Of a stretch of DNA of 10,531 bases, positions 6,375-10,531 are shown piece after piece. Position numbers and translations under genes: made by a program. How positions within the stretch are numbered: the stretch's first letter is position 1; each line of letters opens with the position of its first letter. This stretch comes from Firmicutes bacterium UBA1065. GTDB lineage: Bacteria; Bacillota; Clostridia; Tissierellales; Sedimentibacteraceae. The DNA is taken from positions 1 through 10,531 of the forward strand of contig DCDC01000078.1 in assembly GCA_002316225.1 (NCBI GenBank). The letters run 5' to 3'. The notes below the pieces were generated by a model. That model searched no databases and was not told the origin of the DNA. It saw only the letters and a list, made by a program, of their open reading frames with translations.

Positions 6375-6644
6375 TTAAAATTGCGGATACACTATGAAAT
6401 CCTTGAAAAGGAGTCCGCCGTAATCGATTGTTACACCCTTCAAACCGATTTCGCTGTCCTTGGATACTATTATGTCAAAACCGTCAACCTTGTATAAGTT
6501 ATCATCTTCCGTTTGTTTCGCCGAAACAATCTTATATTTATAGCCTGCTCACCCAACCGGATATTTCATCAAGGTTATTGGTATATTTTTTTCCTTCATG
6601 AGCTGGAATTTTTCTTTTGCCCTGTCGGTTATCTCTATATTCAT
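6375..6644 (-). CDS. HesB/IscA-like selenoprotein with in-frame TGA (Sec32)
   Basis: An 89-residue gene found only by reading through one TGA (6549-6551). The ATG at 6644 follows GGAGGAGG (6649-6656); the stop TAA is at 6375. The product begins MNIEITDRAKEKFQLMKEKN, then YPVG-Sec-AGYKYKI, then a VDGFDIIVSKDS block, then a GVTIDYGGLLFKDF end. This follows the HesB/IscA (A-type Fe-S carrier) pattern, with Sec exactly where GCSG of IscA has its first conserved Cys. The C-terminal CxC of IscA is missing and the protein has no Cys at all, so Sec32 would be its only such ligand. A HesB-related selenoprotein family (TIGR01911) is known, and a SECIS-like hairpin lies 26 bases past the TGA. The reading frame stays coherent on both sides, unlike a decayed gene. 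It is probably an Fe-S or metal-linked redox protein. It lies 95 bases after the ABC ATPase gene on the same strand. The alternative is a pseudogene with a nonsense mutation. Confidence 0.82.
6511..6531 (-). promoter_or_regulatory. Candidate bacterial SECIS element
   Basis: On the minus strand TTGTTTC (6529-6523) pairs perfectly with GAAACAA (6519-6513) around a GGC loop; a further G-C pair (6531/6511) lies beyond an A-A mismatch. The apical loop begins 26 bases after the TGA, inside the 16-37 base range usual for bacterial SECIS hairpins, and its first bases are G's, another common feature. It lies within the coding sequence, as bacterial SECIS elements do. Confidence 0.7.
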
Positions 6645-6694
6645 GAATCCTCCTCCGCTTTTTGCCTAAATCTTACTTGATTAATAAATATATT

Positions 6695-6711
6695 CAGTGA
6701 TTAAATCACAG
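6695..6711. promoter_or_regulatory. Dyad between the ABC ATPase gene and the HesB-like gene
   Basis: GTGATT-A-AATCAC (6697-6709) is a perfect dyad about a central A, with an outer C/G match at 6695 and 6711. On the minus strand it lies between a weak TTGTAT and TGAATA 17 bases apart, so it may be an operator in a secondary promoter for the HesB-like gene. The TGTGA/TCAC half-sites recall CRP- or Rex-like sites, but the spacer is 5 rather than 6, so no regulator can be named. Confidence 0.4.
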
Positions 6712-6739
6712 ATATACAAAATCCCCTAAAGCCGGCTTC

Positions 6740-7408
6740 CTATAGGCTAAGAAGCTTATTTTTTATCTCTTCCCTGTTATTATTGACAATAATGATGTCA
6801 ATAATCTCAACGGGCCTGTTTTTTAAAGTATATATCATATGAGACAAATCAATTGCTTCCTCAACATCATGGGTTATGAAGATCACGGTTCTTTGACTGG
6901 TTTTCCACATTCTTTTAAATAAGGAAATCATTTCGTTTTTCAGTTTAAAATCAAAACCTTTAAAGGGTTCATCCATGATCAGTATATGGGAAGGGTAGGC
7001 AAAAGCCCTTGCCAGGGATACCCTTTGTGCCATGCCACCGCTTAAGGCATCAATTTTATAGTTTTTATACTGGCTTAATTCAACCATTTCCAAATAGGTG
7101 TCAATTATTTTTACCCTTTTTTCATCCTTGTAAACATCTTTCAGGACAAAATCCATGTTTTCATAAACACTGTACCATTTAAGGAGGCGAGGCTCCTGAA
7201 AAACGTAAGAAAACAAGGAATTATCGACACCTTCAACTAAACCCTCATCAAGGGGGACTATGCCTGCCACAATATTTGCAATTGTGGTTTTTCCAACACC
7301 TGAAGGGCCAAAGAGGCAGGTTATTTTATTCTTTTCAAAGCTTATGTTGAAATCTTTTAATAAAACCAGGTCATCAAATTTTTTGCCGGCATGAACTAAT
7401 TTAATCAT
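6740..7408 (-). CDS. ABC transporter ATPase (SsuB/TauB-like)
   Basis: A 222-residue nucleotide-binding subunit of an importer. Motifs in order: Walker A GPSGVGKT (34-41), Q-loop Gln71 (FQEPRLL), signature LSGGMAQ (122-128), Walker B ILIMDEP (142-148) and switch His180 (ITHDVEEA). All catalytic residues are present. The ATG at 7408 follows an AGGAGA site within the end of the permease gene and overlaps it by 8 bases (7401-7408), a sign of translational coupling. A longer frame to 7450 lies inside the permease gene and is rejected. The PRLLKWYSVYEN segment after the Q-loop resembles nitrate/sulfonate/taurine-type ATPases (NitT/TauT). It would power import through the adjacent permease. At 222 residues it is somewhat shorter than typical SsuB (about 250), mostly at the C-terminus. 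Confidence 0.93.
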   Translation of the reverse strand: MIKLVHAGKKFDDLVLLKDFNISFEKNKITCLFGPSGVGKTTIANIVAGIVPLDEGLVEGVDNSLFSYVFQEPRLLKWYSVYENMDFVLKDVYKDEKRVKIIDTYLEMVELSQYKNYKIDALSGGMAQRVSLARAFAYPSHILIMDEPFKGFDFKLKNEMISLFKRMWKTSQRTVIFITHDVEEAIDLSHMIYTLKNRPVEIIDIIIVNNNREEIKNKLLSL

Positions 7409-8150
7409 GTTGGTCTCCTGATCTGAATATGAATTTAAGCAAGCCCTCAAACAAAAAGCTTAGAGAAATAATTATTATCGTCCAGGCAAACAAATCGGGG
7501 ATTTCAAGGTAGACCTTGGAATCATACAAGAATCTCCCGATGGAATACTTGGGAAGACTTAAGACTTCCGCCGCGGAGGTAACCTTCCAGCCTATACCCA
7601 GAGCCGAAATCATTCCTGCCTGAATGTAGGGGAGGGATGAATACAAGTATACCGACTTTATCACCCTTAATTTTTTTATTTTATATACCTGGCACATTTC
7701 AAGAAGCTTGACATCCGTTGACCGGATGCCGGTAACCGTATTAGTCCAGATTATGGGAAAGCACATTAAGAAGGCTACAAAAATAGGGACATTGTTATCC
7801 TTAAACCACATTATGGCAATGATTATAATGCTCATGACAGGTACTGTTCTCATGATGATTATCAGGGGATTGAACAAATCATACAAGGGTTTGCGGATAC
7901 CGCATACAATCCCCAGCATAATACCTGAAAGGCAGGATAAAAAAAATCCTGCCAAAGTCCTGTAGGTGGAGTAAAAAATTGTGATATAGGTTTCTTCAGA
8001 AGTCAAAAGATTTATAAGGGCGGAAAATGCAGCATGAGGAGATGGGAGATAAATCTCCTGATCTATTATCAGAGACCCTATCTCCCAGGCTAAAATCCAG
8101 AAAAGTATTACGAAAAATTTGCCTTTATTCCGCATAATAGAATTCATCAT
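7401..8150 (-). CDS. ABC transporter permease (SsuC/TauC-like)
   Basis: A 249-residue integral membrane subunit with about six helices (roughly 12-29, 64-84, 95-115, 121-141, 175-195 and 220-242). The cytoplasmic EAA loop is at about 149-179 (LLEMCQVYKIKK...LPYIQAG). It matches the SsuC pattern, though the conserved glycine is replaced by a Lys. A following GWKVTSAAEVL segment is also typical. The start at 8150 (ATG) or 8147 (ATG) lies inside the end of the substrate-binding protein gene, overlapping it by 26 bases; AGGAGG lies 11-14 bases upstream. A third possible ATG is at 8135. It forms the channel for the ATPase and lipoprotein encoded beside it. Substrate cannot be told from the sequence. 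Confidence 0.92.
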   Translation of the reverse strand: MMNSIMRNKGKFFVILFWILAWEIGSLIIDQEIYLPSPHAAFSALINLLTSEETYITIFYSTYRTLAGFFLSCLSGIMLGIVCGIRKPLYDLFNPLIIIMRTVPVMSIIIIAIMWFKDNNVPIFVAFLMCFPIIWTNTVTGIRSTDVKLLEMCQVYKIKKLRVIKSVYLYSSLPYIQAGMISALGIGWKVTSAAEVLSLPKYSIGRFLYDSKVYLEIPDLFAWTIIIISLSFLFEGLLKFIFRSGDQHD

Positions 8151-9156
8151 CCGGCATGCTTCCTCCTAACGAAGCAGGATTTGAATCAAATAATATCTGG
8201 TAAAAATCAGTCAAGCCCGGTTTAACATCCTGTGCCTTCCTAAATGTTATGCCGCAATAAGGGATTGCTTTTTCAACCAGGGCGGCATCAGGCATAATCC
8301 CATGTTTGGCTACCAATGCCGAAGCATCCTTTTGATTCTCCAGAACCCAGTTGACGGATTCTTCATATTGGTCCAGGAATTCTCTTACAAAATCCGGGTT
8401 GTTTTCCGCAAACTCCTTGTTTGCGATGATGCATCCGGTATATAATTCGCTTTTTCCGCCTGTTGCTTCATCCCATGCTTCATTTAAATCAATCAGAATT
8501 TTTACATTCGGGTTCTTTAGGGTGGTTTGAGTCACAAAAGGCTGGGGCAAAAGGGCAACAGTCGTATCTTCCGCAATGACGGTCTGGGCCAGACTTGCAT
8601 GATCAAGTGCATAATCAAGCTCAACTTTGCCTTCAAGACCAGCTTGTTTTAAAATGTAATTCATGGCATAATCAGGGGTTGAGCCTTTAGCACTCATGCC
8701 TAAGGTCTTACCTTCCAATTGTGATACGGAGTCAATGTCCTCGGTTCCAACTATATACAGGTTTCCTATGGTATTTACCGCCAGCATCCTAATCTTGCCC
8801 TGGGTCTTATTGTATAAAACCGGGGCTAAATTTATGGGAACTGAAGATATTTGTATATCTCCGTTTATGATTTTTCCAGTCAGCGCATCAGGGGCTGCTT
8901 CCTGAATGTATTCAACCTTGTATTTTTTACTTTCCAGTGCCTTTTCATCAATCATCTTTATCATACCTATGGATGTGGGTCCTTTAAGCCCTGCAATCGT
9001 AACATTAACAGGTGTAACTTCAGCCGGTTCTTCCGCAGGCTGGGGTGTTTCATCCTCAGCTTCCTGGGGTGCCGGATTTTCTGCAGGTTGGTTGGAGCAG
9101 CCTGCAAAAAGGTTTAATACTAAAAGTACAACCAATAACAAACTTAATTTTTTCAT
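8125..9156 (-). CDS. ABC transporter substrate-binding lipoprotein (NitT/TauT, NMT1-like)
   Basis: A 343-residue lipoprotein. Residues 1-20 form a lipoprotein signal ending in the lipobox LFAGC, with Cys20 as the lipidated residue. Residues about 21-50 are an acidic Pro/Glu-rich tether. The rest is a periplasmic-binding-type fold of the NMT1/SsuA class, with segments such as GDIQISSVPINLAPVLYNK, LEGKTLGMSAKGSTPDYAM, a TVALLPQPFVTQT strand and a C-terminal EFLDQYEESVNWVLEN helix. Relatives bind alkanesulfonates, taurine, thiamine pyrimidine precursors and other small molecules; the ligand here is unknown. Ribosome binding site AGGAGG overlaps the stop of the upstream TM1266-like gene, and the gap is only 9 bases, so the genes form one operon. 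Confidence 0.93.
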   Translation of the reverse strand: MKKLSLLLVVLLVLNLFAGCSNQPAENPAPQEAEDETPQPAEEPAEVTPVNVTIAGLKGPTSIGMIKMIDEKALESKKYKVEYIQEAAPDALTGKIINGDIQISSVPINLAPVLYNKTQGKIRMLAVNTIGNLYIVGTEDIDSVSQLEGKTLGMSAKGSTPDYAMNYILKQAGLEGKVELDYALDHASLAQTVIAEDTTVALLPQPFVTQTTLKNPNVKILIDLNEAWDEATGGKSELYTGCIIANKEFAENNPDFVREFLDQYEESVNWVLENQKDASALVAKHGIMPDAALVEKAIPYCGITFRKAQDVKPGLTDFYQILFDSNPASLGGSMPDDEFYYAE

Positions 9157-9165
9157 ATTGACCTC

Positions 9166-9414
9166 CTAATGTTTTTTGGACAAGGCGCTTTTAACGCTAA
9201 GTCCTTTAATTTTGCCTAATTTTCCGCTAAGAGCTCCAATGTCGTCATTAGTGCCGTCAACCATGACGGAGATGAGGTTTAGCCCCCTCTCCCTGTAAGG
9301 AATACCCATTCTTCCTATAATAATATGAGAATACTCATGCAGAAGCCTGTTCACTTCAGCTACCTGGGATGTATCTTCAATTACAATGCCTATAACTCCA
9401 ATTCTCTTATACAT
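9166..9414 (-). CDS. TM1266-like ACT-domain protein, [FeFe]-hydrogenase-system-type regulator
   Basis: An 82-residue protein matching the TM1266 family (putative iron-only hydrogenase system regulator) almost end to end. It shows KRIGVIGIVIED at the start, LLHEYSHIIIGRMGIPYRERG in the middle, and a VDGTNDDIGALSGKLGKIKGLSVKSAL end. The fold is a single ACT/NikR C-terminal-like ferredoxin fold with no DNA-binding domain, so it is more likely a small-ligand or metal sensor, or partner, than a classical repressor. The ATG at 9414 is preferred over the GTG at 9420 because GAGGTG (9424-9419) is its ribosome binding site. It is the first gene of the transport operon and sits directly behind an attenuator. 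In many anaerobes this family neighbours hydE/hydF/hydG; none of those is in this window, which is unusual. Confidence 0.88.
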   Translation of the reverse strand: MYKRIGVIGIVIEDTSQVAEVNRLLHEYSHIIIGRMGIPYRERGLNLISVMVDGTNDDIGALSGKLGKIKGLSVKSALSKKH

Positions 9415-9420
9415 ATACAC

Positions 9421-9580
9421 CTCAACAAAAAAATTCCTTGCACGACAAGGAATAATAATTTAATATTATTAAATTGTTATGTATTCCTTGCTCTTAGAAG
9501 TTCCTTAAGCTTAGATATGTTATTAATTTAACACTTTTTCATCTTAAATTCAAGCCCCTAATTATTAAGTTTATTTAATT
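9421..9580 (-). ncRNA. Attenuator-type 5' leader of the TM1266-ABC operon
   Basis: On the minus strand the leader holds CAAGGAATA (9490-9482), an AT-rich hairpin (arms 9475-9468 and 9464-9457), TATTCCTTG (9454-9446), loop TCGTG, and CAAGGAAT (9440-9433) followed by seven T's (9433-9427). The single ATTCCTTG can pair either with the first copy (antiterminator, 9 bp) or with the second (terminator, 8 bp). These exclude each other, the layout of riboswitches and antitermination leaders. Upstream, 9507-9492 holds another AAGGAA and a small CTTA/TAAG stem. I could not match the sensor portion to any known riboswitch, and it is about 80 bases long at most. Confidence 0.68.
9427..9453 (-). terminator. 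Leader terminator before the TM1266-like gene
   Basis: ATTCCTTG (9453-9446) pairs with CAAGGAAT (9440-9433) around TCGTG, followed directly by seven T's. It sits between the promoter and the first gene and ends only 3 bases before the ribosome binding site. It therefore acts as a conditional stop within the 5' leader rather than as a gene-end terminator. Confidence 0.82.
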
Positions 9581-9585
9581 AATAA

Positions 9586-9614
9586 GTTTTAATGACCCTT
9601 TACAGCTATGTCAA
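9586..9614 (-). promoter_or_regulatory. Candidate promoter of the TM1266-ABC operon leader
   Basis: On the minus strand: TTGACA (9614-9609), a 17-base spacer and TAAAAC (9591-9586). The -35 is perfect and the -10 is moderate. Transcription would begin near 9579, giving a leader of about 165 bases. It interleaves with the plus-strand promoter of the GNAT-like gene. Confidence 0.55.
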
Positions 9615-9627
9615 TAAATGATAAAAT
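9599..9627 (+). promoter_or_regulatory. Promoter of the GNAT-like gene
   Basis: TTTACA (9599-9604), a 17-base spacer and TAAAAT (9622-9627). The start of transcription would fall near 9634, followed by GAGGTG (9651-9656) and the ATG at 9661. Confidence 0.7.
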
Positions 9628-9660
9628 GTGCGTACATGGTGCTTATAAACGAGGTGTTGT

Positions 9661-10074
9661 ATGATTTCTACAAGGTTGTTTCAAGGAAGAGATAACTTAA
9701 GTCATATACTGGATATCAGGAAAGAGGTATTGGCCGATAAAGGTGAAATTACGGACATTTATGATGACTTTGCCATAAATGCTCTTTTGTACGATGATGA
9801 TGTACCTGCAGGAACAGCAAGGCTCTTGTTTAAAGAAGGCAGATTCTTTATTGATATGGTTTGCGTAAAAAATCAATTCAAGGGTTTATACTATGAAGAT
9901 TTGCTTATCAGGCTCCTGGTCAGGAAGGCAGTTTCCATGGGGGCTGAAAAAACCTACATGGAAGCAGGCGAAGACCTGGTTGAAATCCTGGAAAACATAG
10001 GTTTTAAAAGAGAAACAAAAGGAGAAAACCTCATGGTTAAAGTGGGAGACGTGGGCGGCTCCTGCAGCAGCTGA
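9661..10074 (+). CDS. Small GNAT-like acetyltransferase family protein
   Basis: A 137-residue protein with the outline of an N-acetyltransferase of the ElaA/YjcF kind: an IRKEVLADKGEITDIYDDF start, where the family has a similar VRxxVFVxEQ...EFD segment, then an AGTARLL strand (50-56), a FFIDMVCV strand (62-69), a helix (79-92), and an ENIGFKRE end (111-118). The acetyl-CoA pyrophosphate loop, usually Q/R-x-x-G-x-G/A, reads Gln72-Phe-Lys-Gly75-Leu-Tyr77, so the last position is degenerate and activity is uncertain. The C-terminus adds a short GGSCSS tail with the second of only two Cys (Cys68 and Cys135). It has its own promoter and GAGGTG ribosome binding site. The substrate is unknown, and it is not obviously tied to its neighbours. 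Confidence 0.78.
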   Translation: MISTRLFQGRDNLSHILDIRKEVLADKGEITDIYDDFAINALLYDDDVPAGTARLLFKEGRFFIDMVCVKNQFKGLYYEDLLIRLLVRKAVSMGAEKTYMEAGEDLVEILENIGFKRETKGENLMVKVGDVGGSCSS

Positions 10075-10098
10075 TAAAAATAAGCATATAAAAAAATA

Positions 10099-10127
10099 TG
10101 GACAAAGGAAAGAGCTTGTTATATAAT
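10099..10127 (+). promoter_or_regulatory. Promoter upstream of the tRNA-Glu-like element and gltX
   Basis: TGGACA (10099-10104), a 17-base spacer and a perfect TATAAT (10122-10127). Transcription would begin near 10134. The transcript would run through a short CAGGG/CCCTG stem (10137-10161), the tRNA-like element, a long hairpin and gltX. I find no good promoter between the tRNA and gltX. Confidence 0.75.
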
Positions 10128-10176
10128 AAAAAAGCCCAGGGACACAAAAAATATGGCCCTGATAATTGGTCAATAT

Positions 10177-10248
10177 GACTCATTGGTCAAGTGGTTAAGA
10201 CGCCACCCTCTCACGGTGGAAACAGGGGTTCGACTCCCCTATGGGTTA
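10177..10248 (+). tRNA. tRNA-Glu(CUC) or tRNA-Glu-like leader element
   Basis: A full cloverleaf. Acceptor 10177-10183 with 10241-10247; D arm GTC/GAC (10186-10201) with AAGTGGTTAA loop; anticodon stem CCACC/GGTGG (10203-10219) with loop CTCTCAC, anticodon CUC (10210-10212) for Glu codon GAG. The T arm is AGGGG/CCCCT (10224-10240) with TTCGACT loop; the discriminator is A10248. The D-arm, anticodon-arm and T-arm sequences are those of tRNA-Glu. Oddities: the first acceptor pair is G-U (10177/10247), a second wobble lies at 10180/10244, and TTA rather than CCA follows the discriminator. It lies 69 bases upstream of gltX, whose product charges tRNA-Glu. It may be a working tRNA, matured by CCA addition, or a tRNA mimic in the gltX leader. 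Confidence 0.82.
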
Positions 10249-10257
10249 TTACGGTAT

Positions 10258-10303
10258 GGGGACACACCTTTTGTTTTAGCAGAAGGAATGTCCCTTAATT
10301 TTA
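10258..10303 (+). other. Long imperfect hairpin in the gltX leader
   Basis: GGGACA (10259-10264) pairs with TGTCCC (10289-10294). A 2x2 mismatch follows, then CCTTTTG (10267-10273) pairs with CAGAAGG (10280-10286) around a TTTTAG loop. A TTAATTTTA tract follows, weak for a terminator. It lies between the tRNA-like element and the gltX ribosome binding site. It may be a leaky terminator, a processing site that frees the tRNA, or a small REP-like repeat (compare the GGGGACG hairpin after tyrS). Confidence 0.5.
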
Positions 10304-10316
10304 GTGGAGGATAAAA

Positions 10317-10531
10317 ATGGATTACAAAAAATTAGCGGATTTATTGTTTCCTAACATAACAAAGACAATCGAATACTATGAGAATGAAGTATATCCAAAA
10401 AGAAACCTGCCTGCCGGAGCCAAGGTAACCAGGCTGGCCCCCAGCCCCACGGGCTTCATTCACTTAGGCAACCTTTACGGGGCTTTTGTTGATGAGCGTT
10501 TGGCCCACCAAAGCGGCGGTATTTTTATGCT
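10317..10531 (+). CDS. gltX: Glutamyl-tRNA synthetase, 5' part (cut by window end)
   Basis: The first 71 codons of a class I glutamyl-tRNA synthetase. The ATG at 10317 follows GGAGG (10306-10310) by 6 bases. Residues 1-33 match the N-terminal extension of the clostridial-type enzyme (LADLLFP...TKTIEYYENEVYPKRNLP). Then comes KVTRLAPSPTGFIHLGNLYGAF, in which HLGN (49-52) is the HIGH-type ATP-binding motif. The enzyme charges tRNA-Glu with glutamate. The 3' end, including the KMSKS loop and anticodon-binding domain, lies outside the window. The frame is open to the end. The tRNA-Glu-like element in its leader suggests linked expression or feedback by the enzyme's own tRNA. Confidence 0.93.
   Translation, partial: MDYKKLADLLFPNITKTIEYYENEVYPKRNLPAGAKVTRLAPSPTGFIHLGNLYGAFVDERLAHQSGGIFM

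Noticed and set aside
6375..6644. Pseudogene reading of the HesB-like gene (nonsense mutation at the TGA)
   Set aside because: The frame is coherent on both sides, the TGA sits on the family's conserved Cys position, a SECIS-like stem follows at the right distance, and the ribosome binding site and terminator are intact. It remains the main alternative.
9421..9580. Known riboswitch class (TPP, preQ1-I, guanidine, SAM) in the operon leader
   Set aside because: I could not find the conserved core of any of these; only the terminator/antiterminator pair is certain.
10137..10161. Terminator of the GNAT-like gene at the CAGGG/CCCTG stem
   Set aside because: The stem is 5 bp with a 15-base loop and has no T tract on the plus strand; it also lies downstream of the tRNA promoter, so it is probably part of that leader.
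9886..10173. Long minus-strand frame antisense to the GNAT-like gene
   Set aside because: It is a shadow of the plus-strand gene with no ribosome binding site, and it runs across the tRNA promoter.

Overview
The window looks like chromosome of an anaerobic, low-GC Firmicute of the class Clostridia. The signs are AT-rich intergenic DNA, AGGAGG-type ribosome binding sites, TTG and GTG starts, a T-box leader on an aminoacyl-tRNA synthetase gene, a TM1266-type ACT protein of the family tied to [FeFe]-hydrogenase systems, and an apparent selenocysteine codon. No transposase, integrase, CRISPR array or phage gene is visible. The species cannot be fixed from the sequence.

Layout. 1-102: nothing recognised. 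103-921 (-): secreted CAP-domain protein with a Pro/Lys/Ala heptad-repeat linker, its terminator and promoter. 1226-2815 (+): promoter, tyrosine T-box leader, tyrS, terminator. 2832-5677 (+): promoter, tldD and tldE overlapping by one base, and a two-way terminator shared with a small DUF378 membrane-protein gene on the opposite strand (5679-5876). 5973-6373 (+): promoter, a 90-residue Arg-rich protein with a duplicated hydrophobic segment, and a second two-way terminator.

6375-9614 (-) is the most interesting part. An attenuator-type leader precedes a TM1266-like ACT protein, a lipoprotein substrate-binding protein, a permease and an ATPase of an SsuABC/TauABC-like importer, and then a HesB/IscA-like gene. 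That last gene is continuous only if an in-frame TGA (6549-6551) is read as selenocysteine; a hairpin fitting a bacterial SECIS follows at the right distance. The leader carries two copies of CAAGGAAT competing for one ATTCCTTG, with seven T's after the second copy. I infer that a ligand- or protein-sensing leader controls a transport operon linked to metal, sulfur or hydrogenase metabolism. The ligand and the transported substrate are unknown.

9599-10531 (+): a small GNAT-like gene diverges from that operon through interleaved promoters. A good promoter follows, then a tRNA-Glu(CUC)-like sequence with an unusual acceptor stem, a long hairpin, and the start of gltX (glutamyl-tRNA synthetase), cut by the window edge. 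The tRNA and the enzyme that charges it appear to share one transcript.
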